Positions 19,901 through 30,198 of a stretch of 64,000 nucleotides of DNA are shown in pieces. The notes below the pieces were generated by a model. The model saw only the letters and a program-made list of their open reading frames with translations, was not told the DNA's origin and did not search any database. The number at the start of each line of letters is the position of its first letter. Position 1 is the stretch's first letter. The stretch comes from an uncultured Flavobacteriaceae bacterium (GTDB taxonomy: Bacteria > Bacteroidota > Bacteroidia > Flavobacteriales > Flavobacteriaceae), in the NCBI GenBank assembly GCA_947504035.1, contig CANNGA010000001.1, forward strand, positions 124,001 through 188,000. Direction: 5' to 3'. Made by a program: the position numbers and the translations under genes.

Positions 19901-21457
19901 ATTTCGCCACCACCGCATCACGATATCTATTCTATTGAAGATTTAGCACAGCTTATCTACGATTTAAAGAATGCCAATCGAGATGCCAGAATTAATGTGA
20001 AATTAGTATCTGAGGTTGGTGTAGGAACCATCGCTGCTGGTGTGGCTAAAGCCAAAGCAGATGTTGTACTTATATCTGGTTATGATGGTGGTACAGGAGC
20101 ATCGCCACTAACGTCACTAAAACATGCGGGTTTACCATGGGAATTGGGGTTGTCTGAAGCGCAACAAACCCTTGTATTAAATAATTTGCGAAGTAGAATT
20201 GTTGTAGAATGTGACGGACAGCTTAAAACAGGACGTGATGTCGCTATCGCGGCGTTATTAGGAGCAGAAGAATTTGGATTTGCAACAGCGCCTCTTGTGG
20301 CTTCGGGATGTATTATGATGCGTAAGTGTCATTTAAATACATGTCCAGTAGGTATCGCCACTCAAGATAAAGAGTTACGTAAAAACTTTAAAGGCACACC
20401 AGAACACGTTATTAATTTCTTCTACTACATTGCTGAAGAGTTAAGAGCTATTATGGCCCAATTAGGGTTTAGAACACTAGCTGAAATGGTGGGGCAAACG
20501 CATAAAATTAATGCCAATAAAGCCATCACACATTATAAGGCTAAAGGTTTAGATTTATCGAGTATCTTACATAGACCGTCTGCTTACAGTGATTTACCAG
20601 TTAGAAATTCTGAAAAGCAAGATCACAATTTAGAAAAAGTACTTGATTTTACAATACTAAAAGATGCGCACCGTGCATTGTATAGAAAAGAGAAAACAAC
20701 TTTAGAATACCCAATAAGCAATATAGATAGAACTGTTGGTGCTATTGTAAGTAATGAGATCTCTAAAATTTATGGCCACTTAGGATTGCCAGAAGACACA
20801 TTAAACCTAAACTTTACAGGTTCGGCAGGACAAAGTTTTGGCGCCTTTGGAGCCCATGGTTTAACGTTTAGTTTAGAAGGAAATACAAATGATTATTTAG
20901 GTAAAGGTTTATCTGGTGCTAAATTGATCATTAAAAAGCCTACAAAAGCAGACTTTGCAGCTAATGAAAATATCATTGTTGGTAACGTTTGTTTATTCGG
21001 AGCTGTAAAAGGAGAAGCTTATATTAACGGTATTGCAGGAGAACGTTTTGCCGTTCGTAATTCTGGAGCCACGACTGTAGTAGAAGGTGTTGGAGATCAC
21101 TGTTGTGAGTATATGACAGGAGGCCGTGTTATCGTATTGGGAAGTACAGGACGTAATTTTGCTGCTGGAATGAGTGGAGGTATTGCTTATGTATACGATC
21201 CAGAAAATAAGTTTACAAACGGTTTATGTAACACAGAAACTATTGAATTTGAAGCAATCACAAGCGAAGATGCTAGCGAATTGAAAGGTTCAATAGAAAA
21301 GCACGCACTTTATACAGACAGTGCTATTGCTAAGACATTACTAGAAGATTGGGACAACACATTGGGTCACTTTGTGAAGGTAATGCCTATAGAATACAAA
21401 CGTGCCTTGAAGCGTTTAGAGACTGAAGAACAAATGGTAGAAGAATTAACAGCTTAG
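16946..21457 (+). CDS. gltB: Glutamate synthase large subunit (GOGAT alpha)
   Basis: With GltD it converts glutamine plus 2-oxoglutarate to two glutamates using NADPH, the second step of ammonium assimilation. The 1503-residue product has an N-terminal class II glutamine amidotransferase whose nucleophile Cys17 (HENCGAGF) is exposed after propeptide removal, a central domain, the FMN-binding synthase domain, the 3Fe-4S cysteines C1122, C1128 and C1133 ([15 protein letters not shown]), and the C-terminal GXGXG beta-helix (around 1310-1430). Length fits bacterial GltB. The start at 16946 is set by the promoter box lying just upstream and by the short propeptide. gltD begins 4 bases after the stop. 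Confidence 0.98.
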   Translation: MLKKQGLYSPEFEHENCGAGFICNLKGEKTNQIIHDALEILVKLEHRGGVSADGRTGDGAGLLIDIPHDYFKRVCDFDIPEQRDYAVGMVFLPKNQNQYKFCKDTFEREVLAQGLTVLGWREVPVDSSQLGQIALASEPNIEQLFVGKSEAIDEATFKAKLYAARKITEHAVSTSKISESSYFYVPSLSTTTLIYKGIIMPEDIGPYYTDLQQEDLVTRLALVHQRFSTNTMPTWELAQPFRFMCQNGEINTLRGNVSRMRVREEIMKSDVFGPQIDKLFPIILPGKSDSASMDMVVELLTHTDRSLPEIMMMMIPEAWEKHATMSEERKAFYEYNACIMEPWDGPASVPFTDGDYIGALLDRNGLRPSRYTVTKSGKLIMASEVGVVEVAPEDVESHGRLEPGKMFLVDMNEGRIIDDEEIKTKVVSQRPYKAWLNEERLHLKDVPYTNETCPIETIDIKTRQRLFNYTFEDIQEVITPMAIVGKEALGSMGIDTPLAVLSDRPQLISNYFKQLFAQVTNPPLDGIREEIVTDISLNLGKDRNIFSITERQCRKLRIQNPVISNADLEKIRTINIKGFKTETIQMLYPKAQGMNGLEDALDAIVVQIEKALERKTNIIILSDRGVNEENAPIPSLLACSYVNHQLNRLRKRSYFDIIIESAEPREPHHFATLFGYGASAINPYMVNEIIRMQVKEGFITGMDEQKAVDNFNKAIGKGILKVMNKIGISTLHSYRGSQIFEIVGFNSQFVEKYFPYTASRIEGIGLYEIEKEISERYKLAYPDKAIDKKLGLNIGGDYRWRRNGERHMFNPTTVSKLQQAVRLSDQKSYDVYAKAINEQSQNLMTIRGLFEFDNLDPIPLDEVEPWTEIVKRFKTGAMSYGSISREAHENLAIAMNRIGGKSNSGEGGEDRNRFQPDVNGDSRNSAIKQVASGRFGVTSHYLTNAREIQIKMAQGAKPGEGGQLPGEKVLPWIANARNSTPFVGLISPPPHHDIYSIEDLAQLIYDLKNANRDARINVKLVSEVGVGTIAAGVAKAKADVVLISGYDGGTGASPLTSLKHAGLPWELGLSEAQQTLVLNNLRSRIVVECDGQLKTGRDVAIAALLGAEEFGFATAPLVASGCIMMRKCHLNTCPVGIATQDKELRKNFKGTPEHVINFFYYIAEELRAIMAQLGFRTLAEMVGQTHKINANKAITHYKAKGLDLSSILHRPSAYSDLPVRNSEKQDHNLEKVLDFTILKDAHRALYRKEKTTLEYPISNIDRTVGAIVSNEISKIYGHLGLPEDTLNLNFTGSAGQSFGAFGAHGLTFSLEGNTNDYLGKGLSGAKLIIKKPTKADFAANENIIVGNVCLFGAVKGEAYINGIAGERFAVRNSGATTVVEGVGDHCCEYMTGGRVIVLGSTGRNFAAGMSGGIAYVYDPENKFTNGLCNTETIEFEAITSEDASELKGSIEKHALYTDSAIAKTLLEDWDNTLGHFVKVMPIEYKRALKRLETEEQMVEELTA

Positions 21458-21461
21458 AATC

Positions 21462-22928
21462 ATGGGAAAAGTAACAGGTTTTAAAGAATTTGATAGAAAA
21501 GATGAAACATACACGCCTGTAAAAGACCGTGTACAACATTATAAAGAATTTACAGTTCCACTTTCTGAGAAGGAATTAACAACACAAGGATCACGTTGTA
21601 TGGACTGTGGGATTCCTTTTTGCCACAGTGGTTGTCCATTAGGAAATCTAATTCCAGATTTCAACCATATGGTACACCAAGGCGAGTGGCAAAAGGCGTC
21701 ATGGTTATTGCACTCTACGAATAACTTCCCGGAATTTACGGGACGTTTATGTCCAGCACCATGTGAGAAATCATGTGTATTAGGGATTATAGAAGATCCA
21801 GTTTCTATAGAAAATATAGAAAAGAATATTGTAGAGCGTGCCTTTAAAGAAGGCTGGATTAAGCCACAACCTCCAAAAACAAGAACGGGTAAAACAGTTG
21901 CTGTTGTAGGTTCTGGACCAGCAGGATTAGCTGCAGCACAACAATTAAATAGAGCAGGACATACTGTAACCGTTTTTGAACGTGATGATGAAGTTGGAGG
22001 TTTATTACGATACGGGATTCCTAACTTTAAAATGGAAAAGGAAATTATAGACCGTCGTGTTGCAATTTTAGAAGCAGAGGGTATTACGTTTAAAACAAAC
22101 GTAAATGTGGGCGTAAATTATGATTCTAAAGACTTAAAAGCATTTGATGCTGTGGTTTTATGTGGCGGTGCTACAGAAAGACGTAGTTTACCAACACCAG
22201 GTATTGATGCTAACGGTGTGGTACAAGCTATGGATTTCTTAACACAACAAACTAAAGTATTGTTTGGGAAGACTGTAGAAGACCAAATTATGGCTACAGA
22301 TAAAGATGTGATTGTTATAGGTGGTGGAGATACAGGCTCTGATTGTATTGGAACCTCAAACCGTCATGGTGCTAAATCTGTGGTAAATTTTGAAATTATG
22401 CCTAAGCCTCCAGGACACCGTTCTGCAGCTACGCCATGGCCATTCTGGCCTTTACAGCTTAAAACATCATCGTCTCATGAGGAAGGTGTAGAGCGTAATT
22501 GGTTAATTAATACCAAAGAGTTTGTTACCGATGAGAACAATAAGCTTGTAGCACTTAAAACAGTTAATGTAGAGTGGAAAATGGTACCAGGACAACGTCC
22601 GCAATTGATAGAAATAGAAGGTACTGAAAAGACATGGCCTTGTGACTTGGCTTTATTAGCTCTAGGATTCACAGGACCAGAAAACACATTAGCAGACCAG
22701 TTAGGTTTGGATACAGATGCACGTTCTAACTATAAGGCAGCGTATGGTAAATACCAAACGAATGTTCCTAATATATTTACGGCAGGCGATATGCGTCGTG
22801 GACAATCTTTAATTGTTTGGGCCATTTCTGAAGGTAGAGAAGCCGCAAGACAGGTTGATATTTATTTAATGGGTAAATCTGATTTACCTTCTAAAGATAT
22901 TGCTGGAGATTTAGTGCCGTTGCATTAA
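21462..22928 (+). CDS. gltD: Glutamate synthase small subunit (GOGAT beta)
   Basis: The 488-residue flavoprotein takes electrons from NADPH through FAD and 4Fe-4S clusters to GltB. N-terminal cysteines of the cluster region are seen in SRCMDCGIPFCHSGCPLGN (from about residue 46) and again in LCPAPCEKSC. An FAD-binding GSGPAG motif follows near residue 150 and an NAD(P)-binding GGGDTGSD near 286. It is co-transcribed with gltB (4-base gap), and a strong terminator follows. Confidence 0.97.
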   Translation: MGKVTGFKEFDRKDETYTPVKDRVQHYKEFTVPLSEKELTTQGSRCMDCGIPFCHSGCPLGNLIPDFNHMVHQGEWQKASWLLHSTNNFPEFTGRLCPAPCEKSCVLGIIEDPVSIENIEKNIVERAFKEGWIKPQPPKTRTGKTVAVVGSGPAGLAAAQQLNRAGHTVTVFERDDEVGGLLRYGIPNFKMEKEIIDRRVAILEAEGITFKTNVNVGVNYDSKDLKAFDAVVLCGGATERRSLPTPGIDANGVVQAMDFLTQQTKVLFGKTVEDQIMATDKDVIVIGGGDTGSDCIGTSNRHGAKSVVNFEIMPKPPGHRSAATPWPFWPLQLKTSSSHEEGVERNWLINTKEFVTDENNKLVALKTVNVEWKMVPGQRPQLIEIEGTEKTWPCDLALLALGFTGPENTLADQLGLDTDARSNYKAAYGKYQTNVPNIFTAGDMRRGQSLIVWAISEGREAARQVDIYLMGKSDLPSKDIAGDLVPLH

Positions 22929-22949
22929 ACACTTTCCTGATAATTTATT

Positions 22950-22982
22950 AAAAATGCGAATCGTAAGGTTCGCATTTTTTTT
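22950..22982 (+). terminator. Terminator of the gltBD operon
   Basis: AAAAATGCGAA (22950-22960) pairs with TTCGCATTTTT (22969-22979), followed by more T. Confidence 0.9.
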
Positions 22983-23121
22983 GCTTTAAATTCTTCTGTT
23001 AAGACCTCTTATAAACTAAGGTAAAAAGATGAGTTTTTCTGAAATGATTAATTTCCTTAAATACCTAAAAATAAATGGTTTACTATTTGTAACAAAGTAT
23101 TTGAAAAAGCTACACATAGTT

Positions 23122-24447
23122 ATGTATTCGGTTAATTTAAAATTTATGTTAGTTCATTCATTAGATAACATCAAAATCATACTATTAGGGCTATGTTTGT
23201 TTCATGTGCAGCTGGTAAGAGCGCAACTTGGTATTTGCAAAGGGACTTTAGGTCCCCCGATTTTTATGGAAGACTTTGGTAGTGGCAATGGCAATGTGAA
23301 GCTTGCCAAGGGAAGGACGACATATAGCTTCACTAGAAATAGACCAAGAGACGGTTCCTATACGGTTTCAAATAGACATAATCACTTTAACTGGTTTAAG
23401 CTTAATGACCACACGCCTAATGATGAAAACGGCAAAATGCTTATTGTTAATGCCAGTTTCGAGCCTGGTGAATTTTTTAGATTACCTATTTCTGGACTCT
23501 GTAAAAGTACATTTTATGAATTTTCATCTTGGATTGTAAATTTAACTAGAACCAATACAGAGGCTTGTGGTAAAGGGATACCTATAAATGTTTCTTATCA
23601 AATATGGAATAACACGAATGAAAAACTACTTGCTAGCGGAAATACAGGACCTATATATGGTGGCTCTGAACCAACTTGGAGACGATTTGCACTAATGTTT
23701 ACAACAAGACCTAATGAAACATCTGTTATTTTAAAAATTCGTAATAATGGAAAAGGAGGTTGTGGCAACGATCTCGCTCTTGATGATATAACACTAAGAC
23801 CCTGTGGAGACATAGTTAATGTTGTCGATAAAAACAATAAAAGTCGAGTTGCTGTAAATGATACGGATACACCATTTACAACCACATTAATAGCCAAACC
23901 TAAATTTGAAGCTTTTCCTTTCTACTTCTACCAATGGCAACAAAGTAAAAATGGCGTAAACTGGAAAGATATCCCAAGAGCTAATAAAGCCACTTATAAG
24001 ATACCATCTATAAGTTCTAAAGTGTATTATCGAACTAAAGTTTCCAATAAAGTTCAAGACTTAAATTTTACTTCATGTTATTATTATTCAGAAAATTATG
24101 AGGTAAATGTGTTAAAAAGCAAACCTGGAGTAACAAAAAGACCTGTTGTTAAAGGCGTGACAAATTTAGTTCCTGAAACTACTAATGCGACAGTTCCAAT
24201 TAAAAAACAAGATTTAGATAAAGCAAATTTACCAAAAACCCACAAACAAGTTATTATTGTAAAACATGGTAACAAAGTTATATTTGATAAAGTTTGGTTT
24301 GATGGAGTGATTGGAAAATTTGTGCAAACAGGAGAAAAAATTTTGAGTAAAGGACATCCTAAAGGCTCTACAGTAGTGCATGAAACGGTTTATACTAAAA
24401 CTATATACGGCTATAATTCTTTTAGAAGAGTGTACATAAAAGAATAA
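23122..24447 (+). CDS. Secreted adhesin-like protein with C-terminal Ig-like region
   Basis: The frame is open from 23029, but the ATG at 23122 (or 23146) gives a normal signal peptide ending LVRAQ, so the mature protein starts near Gln-Leu-Gly. From 23122 the product is 441 residues. A first beta-sandwich-like domain of about 200 residues contains FMEDFGSGNG at its start and the signature GCGNDLALDDITLRPCG at its end, a pattern known from Bacteroidetes surface proteins and gliding-associated adhesins. Next is an Ig-like stretch with a YQWQQSKNGVNW segment. The final 90 residues, rich in Lys and Val, are unfamiliar. There is no typical type IX sorting tail. The ligand is unknown. Confidence 0.65.
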   Translation: MYSVNLKFMLVHSLDNIKIILLGLCLFHVQLVRAQLGICKGTLGPPIFMEDFGSGNGNVKLAKGRTTYSFTRNRPRDGSYTVSNRHNHFNWFKLNDHTPNDENGKMLIVNASFEPGEFFRLPISGLCKSTFYEFSSWIVNLTRTNTEACGKGIPINVSYQIWNNTNEKLLASGNTGPIYGGSEPTWRRFALMFTTRPNETSVILKIRNNGKGGCGNDLALDDITLRPCGDIVNVVDKNNKSRVAVNDTDTPFTTTLIAKPKFEAFPFYFYQWQQSKNGVNWKDIPRANKATYKIPSISSKVYYRTKVSNKVQDLNFTSCYYYSENYEVNVLKSKPGVTKRPVVKGVTNLVPETTNATVPIKKQDLDKANLPKTHKQVIIVKHGNKVIFDKVWFDGVIGKFVQTGEKILSKGHPKGSTVVHETVYTKTIYGYNSFRRVYIKE

Positions 24448-24564
24448 AATGAGATGCTTCTTAGAACAAAGCTTTGGTATAGAGGTAGGCTAAAACTAAA
24501 GATAGCATCTCCTTATCCTTATATAATATATGGGTACTTAGTAGGTTTCAATAGAAATAATATT

Positions 24565-25572
24565 CTAGATACTTTTTTTCATAAACTCCTCTGCCTTGTT
24601 TACCATATTTTTACTTCCACAAATAAATGGGACGCGCTGGTGTAACTCAGTAGGCGCTATGTCCATGATACGTGTATGGCCATCACTTGCCTTTCCATTA
24701 GCTTGTTCTGCTAAAAATGCAACAGGATTACATTCGTACAATAAACGTAATTTACCATTTGGATTTTTGGAACTTTGCGGGTAAAGGTAAATACCACCTT
24801 TAATCATGTTTCTATGAAAGTCGGAGACTAAAGAACCGATATAACGCGAGGTGTACGGGCGATCGCCTTCCTCTTCTTGGCAGTATTTGATGTAGTTTTT
24901 TATACCTTTTGGAAAATGAATATAATTGCCCTCATTTACCGAATAGATAGTGCCATCTTCTGGAAATTGCATGTCTGGATGCGATAAATAGAATGAGCCA
25001 ATAGCAGGGTTTAATGTAAACCCATTTACACCAACACCTGTAGTGTATACCAACATGGTTGAGGTGCCATATACCACATAACCCGCAGCTACCTGAGCAC
25101 TGCCTTTTTGTAAAAAATCTTCCAACTGTACCGGCGTACCTATAGGAGTAACACGTCTGTAAATAGAAAAGATAGTCCCCACAGAAACATTAACGTCTAT
25201 GTTAGAAGACCCATCCAAAGGATCTATTAAGACCACATATTTGTTTTGGTGGTTTTCATCTTGACTGTTAATAGTAATAAAATCATCTTCTTCTTCACTG
25301 GCTATGCCACAAACTATATTTCGTTTGGTTAAGGTTTGTATAAACTTATCATTAGCATAAACATCTAATTTTTGTTGATCTTCACCTTGTATGTTTGTGT
25401 CACCAGCAGCTCCAATAATGTCAACCAACCCTGCTTTATTTACTTCGTGATTTACTACTTTTGCAGCCAATCGTATTGAATTTAATAAGCTTGATAATTC
25501 GCCAGATGAATATTTGAAAGACGTTTGGTTTTCAATGATAAATTCACCTAGAGTTTGTTTTTGATGTGCCAT
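24565..25572 (-). CDS. fbp: Fructose-1,6-bisphosphatase, class I
   Basis: This gluconeogenic enzyme removes the 1-phosphate from fructose 1,6-bisphosphate. The 335-residue product shows the metal-binding [10 protein letters not shown] motif (about residue 116), EEDDF upstream of it, and the substrate-site [12 protein letters not shown] segment near residue 241, all in class I spacing and length. It is cytoplasmic and transcribed alone on the minus strand. Its 117-base downstream gap to the adhesin-like gene holds only a weak long-loop hairpin. Confidence 0.97.
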   Translation of the reverse strand: MAHQKQTLGEFIIENQTSFKYSSGELSSLLNSIRLAAKVVNHEVNKAGLVDIIGAAGDTNIQGEDQQKLDVYANDKFIQTLTKRNIVCGIASEEEDDFITINSQDENHQNKYVVLIDPLDGSSNIDVNVSVGTIFSIYRRVTPIGTPVQLEDFLQKGSAQVAAGYVVYGTSTMLVYTTGVGVNGFTLNPAIGSFYLSHPDMQFPEDGTIYSVNEGNYIHFPKGIKNYIKYCQEEEGDRPYTSRYIGSLVSDFHRNMIKGGIYLYPQSSKNPNGKLRLLYECNPVAFLAEQANGKASDGHTRIMDIAPTELHQRVPFICGSKNMVNKAEEFMKKSI

Positions 25573-25693
25573 AATAGTTTTAATTTATACGTACAAATAT
25601 CAATAAATTTTAATAAACTACAACGTTTTCGTTAATGAGAAATACAATGTATTTGTAAACTTCAATTTTATTCAATAGTAACTCCAAAATAAT

Positions 25694-26182
25694 ATGAATC
25701 TATTAGTTAGAGACGCAAAAATAGAAGATATGCCAGAAGTGCATGCACTTATCACACAATTGGCTGTTTTCGAAAAAGAACCAGATGCGGTAGAGGTATC
25801 TATAGCAGATTTAGAAAAAGATGGTTTTGGAGCGGCACCTCAATTTCATTGTTTTGTGGCAGAAGTGAACACAAAAGTAGTAGGTATAGCACTGTTTTTT
25901 AACCGTTATTCAACATGGAAAGGAAGAGCGCTTCATCTAGAAGATCTTATTGTAGACGCCGCAATGCGTGGTAAAGGAATTGGCACTAAATTATTAGATG
26001 CTGTCGTAAAATATGGTTATGATACAGGGGTTAAACGTATCAATTGGGATGTATTAGATTGGAATTCGCCGGCTATAGCTTTTTATGAAAAGAAGGGGGC
26101 TCACGTTATGCGAGATTGGAATATGGTGCAGCTAAGTGCATTAGGTATTGAAAATTACATGGCGCAACATACAGCACCTTAA
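25694..26182 (+). CDS. GNAT-family N-acetyltransferase
   Basis: The 162-residue protein has the GNAT acetyl-CoA site, seen as LEDLIVDAAMRGKGIGTKLL (near residue 85-104, with the R-G-x-G-x-G core), followed by the W-x-V-L-D-W-N and Y-E-K-K-G-A segments typical of the spermidine/diamine acetyltransferase-like branch. It would transfer an acetyl group to a small amine, but the true acceptor is unknown. It is divergent from fbp with a 121-base gap. Confidence 0.88.
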   Translation: MNLLVRDAKIEDMPEVHALITQLAVFEKEPDAVEVSIADLEKDGFGAAPQFHCFVAEVNTKVVGIALFFNRYSTWKGRALHLEDLIVDAAMRGKGIGTKLLDAVVKYGYDTGVKRINWDVLDWNSPAIAFYEKKGAHVMRDWNMVQLSALGIENYMAQHTAP

Positions 26183-26304
26183 GTAGGACAAGAACACTAT
26201 TAAGGCGTTCAAAATCAAAATCTAATTTTTGTATGACGACCTTAGGTTGAATCTGAAAGTGTTTCACTAATTGTAAACTGTTTTTATTTATTACATTTAC
26301 AGTT

Positions 26305-28119
26305 ATGAGTAAACAGCAAAACACAGGATTAGTAACCTCTAAAGAAGTTGCTAAAGCAATACAGTTAGAGCGCTATGGCGTTTTGGGCACTTTCGTAGGC
26401 TGGCTACTCATGAAATTACTTAAAATTTCTAAGCTTAATAAAATCTACAATAAGAATAAGCATTTAGAAGAGGTGTCGTTCTTAAACGGCATTTTACAAG
26501 ACTTTCAAATTAAATTTAAAATTCCAGAAGAAGACCTTAAGCGTCTGCCTAAAGAAGGGGCTTTCATTACGGTGTCAAACCATCCTTTAGGCGGTATTGA
26601 TGGGATATTATTATTAAAATTGATGCTAGAACAACGCAAAGATTTTAAGATAATAGCAAATTTTTTATTGCACCGCATTGCGCCATTAAAACCTTATATA
26701 ATGCCTGTAAATCCTTTTGAGGATAGAAAGGCTATAAAGTCTAGTCTTACAGGGTTTAAAAATGCAATTTTGCATTTACGAAACGGTTATCCTTTAGGTA
26801 TTTTTCCAGCAGGAGAAGTGTCTACTTATAAAGATGGTAAATTAGTAATAGACAAGCCTTGGGAACCTGCAGCGATGAAACTCATACAAAAGGCAGAAGT
26901 ACCCATAGTGCCTATATATTTTCATGCGAAGAATAGTAAGCTTTTTTATAAACTCTCCAAGATTAGTGATACGTTTAGAACGGCAAAATTACCCTCTGAA
27001 TTATTAACACAAAAACGACGTACTATTAAAGTGCGTATAGGGAAGCCTATCTCTGTTAAAGACCAGAAAGACTATGAATCTTTAGCCTCTTTTTCTGATT
27101 TTGTCAGGAAAAAAACATATATGTTGTCTAATAGTTTTGAAGACAAAACGAAATTATTAGATAATATCTCCTATAATTTAAAGGTGAATAAGTCTCCTAA
27201 AAATATTGTAACACCAGTTGATGGAGCGTTAATGCAAGAGGAAGTACGGCTTTTAAAGGCAGAGAATGGCAGATTGTTGGAAAGCAAGAACTATGAAGTT
27301 TACCTTGCGCCAGCAGCCAAAATACCTAGTATACTTACTGAAATTGGAAGACTAAGAGAGATCACATTTAGAGCAGTTGGAGAAGGGACTAATGAAGCGA
27401 TAGATTTAGACGATTTTGATACGTATTACCATCACATGTTTTTGTGGGATTGTGATAAAAAATGCATTGCTGGAGCCTACAGAATGGGCCTTGGCTCAGA
27501 AATTTATGGAAACTACGGAATTAATGGGTTTTATCTGCAAGATTTATTTCGTTTTGAGCCAGAATTGCATAAGATGATGAGCGAATCTATAGAGATGGGA
27601 AGGGCTTTTATTGTGAAAAGCTACCAGCAAAAGCCCATGCCTTTATTTTTATTGTGGAAGGGCATTGTGCATACCACGTTAAGATATCCAGAGCATAATT
27701 ATCTCATTGGAGGGGTAAGCATAAGCAATCAGTTTTCCAATTTTTCAAAATCGTTAATGATAGAATTTATGAAATCACATTATTACGATCCCTATGTCGC
27801 GCAGTATGTGCGTCCTAAAAAAGAATTTAAAGTAAAGCTTAAGGATGCAGATAAAGATTTTGTATTTGATGAAACTGCTGCAGATCTAAATAAGTTTGAT
27901 AAAATTATTGATGAAATAGAACCAGGAGCCTTACGCTTACCTGTGCTTCTTAAGAAATACATCAAACAAAATGCAAAGCTAGTTGCTTTTAATGTGGATC
28001 CATTGTTTAATAATGCCGTCGATGGTTTAATGTATATTAAAATAGACGACCTACCGGAAAGCACAGTGCGTCCAGTTATGGAAGAATTTCAGATAGAATT
28101 AGAACGCAAGGCGTTATAA
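26305..28119 (+). CDS. olsF: Bifunctional aminolipid acyltransferase (OlsF-like: PlsC-type plus GNAT-type domains)
   Basis: The 604-residue protein fuses two acyltransferase types. The N-terminal half has a lysophospholipid-acyltransferase block with N92-H93 and D99 (SNHPLGGIDG) and the later FPAGEVST motif (near 170). The C-terminal part (about 325-500) has a hemolysin-type GNAT domain around LREITFRAVGEGTNEAIDLD. This is the arrangement of OlsF, described in Serratia and Flavobacterium johnsoniae, which N-acylates and then O-acylates ornithine (or glycine in related systems) to make phosphorus-free membrane lipids. It works at the inner membrane. Which amino acid is used here cannot be read from sequence. 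Confidence 0.85.
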   Translation: MSKQQNTGLVTSKEVAKAIQLERYGVLGTFVGWLLMKLLKISKLNKIYNKNKHLEEVSFLNGILQDFQIKFKIPEEDLKRLPKEGAFITVSNHPLGGIDGILLLKLMLEQRKDFKIIANFLLHRIAPLKPYIMPVNPFEDRKAIKSSLTGFKNAILHLRNGYPLGIFPAGEVSTYKDGKLVIDKPWEPAAMKLIQKAEVPIVPIYFHAKNSKLFYKLSKISDTFRTAKLPSELLTQKRRTIKVRIGKPISVKDQKDYESLASFSDFVRKKTYMLSNSFEDKTKLLDNISYNLKVNKSPKNIVTPVDGALMQEEVRLLKAENGRLLESKNYEVYLAPAAKIPSILTEIGRLREITFRAVGEGTNEAIDLDDFDTYYHHMFLWDCDKKCIAGAYRMGLGSEIYGNYGINGFYLQDLFRFEPELHKMMSESIEMGRAFIVKSYQQKPMPLFLLWKGIVHTTLRYPEHNYLIGGVSISNQFSNFSKSLMIEFMKSHYYDPYVAQYVRPKKEFKVKLKDADKDFVFDETAADLNKFDKIIDEIEPGALRLPVLLKKYIKQNAKLVAFNVDPLFNNAVDGLMYIKIDDLPESTVRPVMEEFQIELERKAL

Positions 28120-28216
28120 TTAATTCTAAAACAGTACCCTTGACACTGTTCAATGCATGAATCTATAGAAGTGCGCTAATTTACACGGTATTCAAAAGTT
28201 AAAATGCTATAAACGG

Positions 28217-29914
28217 TTATGGTTTAAATTCGTATTTTTCATATGAAAAAGACGGTAATTGGGTCTCAAGAGAGATTAAAGACCCCGCTTTGTTATCTTG
28301 ACGTGCAACTGTCGTTATCGTTTTCCATTTAGAGAATGCATATGGTGTTTTGTGGTTATAGGCCTTCCAAGCCGCTTTTCCTGCTGTATTTAATATTTTT
28401 ATAGGGTCCCCACGTTTGTCATATTTAGGCTTTAGCCAAATCGATTTGTAATTGGGGTTGCTTTCTAGAAAACTTTGGAATTTATTTTGAGACTTACTGT
28501 ATAATGCTTTTCTATATTTTAGTTGAGAACCTACAGGAAAATGAGTGCCCATTTGTAAACGCACAGATTCTTCTGGTTTTTCATTTAGATCGTTATCATT
28601 AAAACTATAAAGCAAAGCGTCGAAACCGTTCGAGGTATCATGTTTTGCAAATAGTACTTTTACGGTATTACTTTTTGTAGCGGGAATGCCCTGTTGTATT
28701 GTTTTGTATCTGGTTTTACCAACCATTTTATGGAGCTCTAATAGGGCTCCAGTGTTTTTAGACCTCTTACGCATTCCCCATCTGTAAATTTGATCAAGAC
28801 CTTTTGCATTATGCGTGTAAAACATATGTGAAAATGCAAGATCTATGATTTCTGAATGCGTGGTAGACACTTTCATGTAATTACGACCTTTTATTGACGT
28901 GACAGAAGCGTATTCCATAACATCTAGAATGGTGTGGGCTTGCCATTTAGGATGCGTTACCAAAGGCGCAAATAATTCATCATATTTGGCACTAATTTGA
29001 AGTGGTCTGGAGTCGTTTACAATAACATAATCCGAAATCCCCCAAAAATCATAACGTACCTTGTGATCATAACAATAGTTGATAAGGCTAGAGGCGAAAG
29101 AAGCAAATGCTTCGCCTTTGTAATTTTTAACCTTACCTGCTTTAAATAAAAAATCGGGTGTTCGCGTATGCACCCCTATTTTTGCATCTGGTAATACAGC
29201 TCGTATAGCTTTCTCTGTGATGGCGAAATAGGAGATAAAATCTTCTTTGGTACCTCTCCAATGGTCTGGGGTTTCAATTTCAGAACCTACTCTAAAGCGC
29301 CACTTTAGGACTTGCTTTTTTCCATAATTTTTCACCAAGGCTTTTAGCATGGCTTTTACGAATTTAGCATAAGCCTTCTTGTCTTTAGGAGGAAGCGAAT
29401 TGCCGTAAATAGATATCCGCTCACTTTCTTTAAAATCAGTACCATTATAAGGTGTATCATCAGGTAAAAAATGATAGCCATGTTGAAATGCCCAACAAGG
29501 TTGGTCTAAAACAATTTGATGAATTTTGGTGTTAGAACGCTTAATTTTGTCAATTCTAGAAAATAAGGGTTTCCAATTGTAAATATATGTATTAGAAATA
29601 GAATCGTAACGGCAAGGATCGTATGCATAGTTAGGCACCCGCTTACCGTTAACCATTTTAGTGATACCACCAACCATTCGCACAACATTTACAGACATAG
29701 TGTTGGCAACATTTACCCCTTTTGTAGGTGAAATGCGGTTTGCAACCGTCCAAACATTATGTAATTTAGATGTCGCTTTGCTAGGGTCTGTAAAATCTGT
29801 ACTTAGAGTAACTTGTGCGCTTAGTAAGCTAAACGTAAACAAACAAATTAATATACAAAGTGGCGTATATATAAAAGCGGTTGGTCTTATAGTGGTTTTG
29901 TAGGGCTGTATCAT
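28217..29914 (-). CDS. Secreted glycoside hydrolase-like protein, clan GH-A/GH39-like
   Basis: The 565-residue product has a signal peptide (hydrophobic 14-33, cleaving after LSA-Q) and then what looks like a TIM-barrel of the GH39 beta-xylosidase type: a WRFRVGSEIETPDHW segment whose Glu212 sits where the acid/base Glu of the WNEP motif lies, followed by the ITEKAIRAVLPDAKIG helix typical of GH39. A candidate nucleophile is the Glu in LDVMEYAS near residue 338. The C-terminal 150 residues are beta-rich. No SusC/SusD pair or other polysaccharide genes are nearby, so the substrate is unknown. The WNEP motif is degenerate, so a non-hydrolytic role is possible. Confidence 0.6.
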   Translation of the reverse strand: MIQPYKTTIRPTAFIYTPLCILICLFTFSLLSAQVTLSTDFTDPSKATSKLHNVWTVANRISPTKGVNVANTMSVNVVRMVGGITKMVNGKRVPNYAYDPCRYDSISNTYIYNWKPLFSRIDKIKRSNTKIHQIVLDQPCWAFQHGYHFLPDDTPYNGTDFKESERISIYGNSLPPKDKKAYAKFVKAMLKALVKNYGKKQVLKWRFRVGSEIETPDHWRGTKEDFISYFAITEKAIRAVLPDAKIGVHTRTPDFLFKAGKVKNYKGEAFASFASSLINYCYDHKVRYDFWGISDYVIVNDSRPLQISAKYDELFAPLVTHPKWQAHTILDVMEYASVTSIKGRNYMKVSTTHSEIIDLAFSHMFYTHNAKGLDQIYRWGMRKRSKNTGALLELHKMVGKTRYKTIQQGIPATKSNTVKVLFAKHDTSNGFDALLYSFNDNDLNEKPEESVRLQMGTHFPVGSQLKYRKALYSKSQNKFQSFLESNPNYKSIWLKPKYDKRGDPIKILNTAGKAAWKAYNHKTPYAFSKWKTITTVARQDNKAGSLISLETQLPSFSYEKYEFKP

Positions 29915-30135
29915 GATTTTAGTGCTATTTGGCGCTAAATTAATTGTTTTTTAAAAAAGGACAATGCCTATGTTTTAGAGTTTATGTTCTTAAAGCAAAT
30001 AGGATGTATATACAACAATTTTACGTGTTGTAGTTGATGGGTATTGTTCCGAAACAACAAATTTTGTCCACGATATAAGTATATACGCAGGCGATAACAC
30101 TCTGTTATATGTGTAAAGTGTGGTTGTAATATATA

Positions 30136-30184
30136 AACACGTCTTTTGTGCGCTTCTAGTAGAAGCGCATAAGAGACGTGTTTT
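30136..30184 (-). terminator. Terminator after the ArsC-like gene
   Basis: A stem of about 20 base pairs, AACACGTCTTTTGTGCGCTT from 30137 pairing with its near-complement ending at 30182, has a three-base loop. On the minus strand it is followed by TTTATATATT. It closes the ArsR operon. Confidence 0.7.
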
Positions 30185-30198
30185 AAGGGGAACTTTAA

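Noticed and set aside
24454-24645. A 63-codon frame on the plus strand after the adhesin-like gene
   Set aside because: It overlaps the end of fbp on the other strand and its product has no family pattern.
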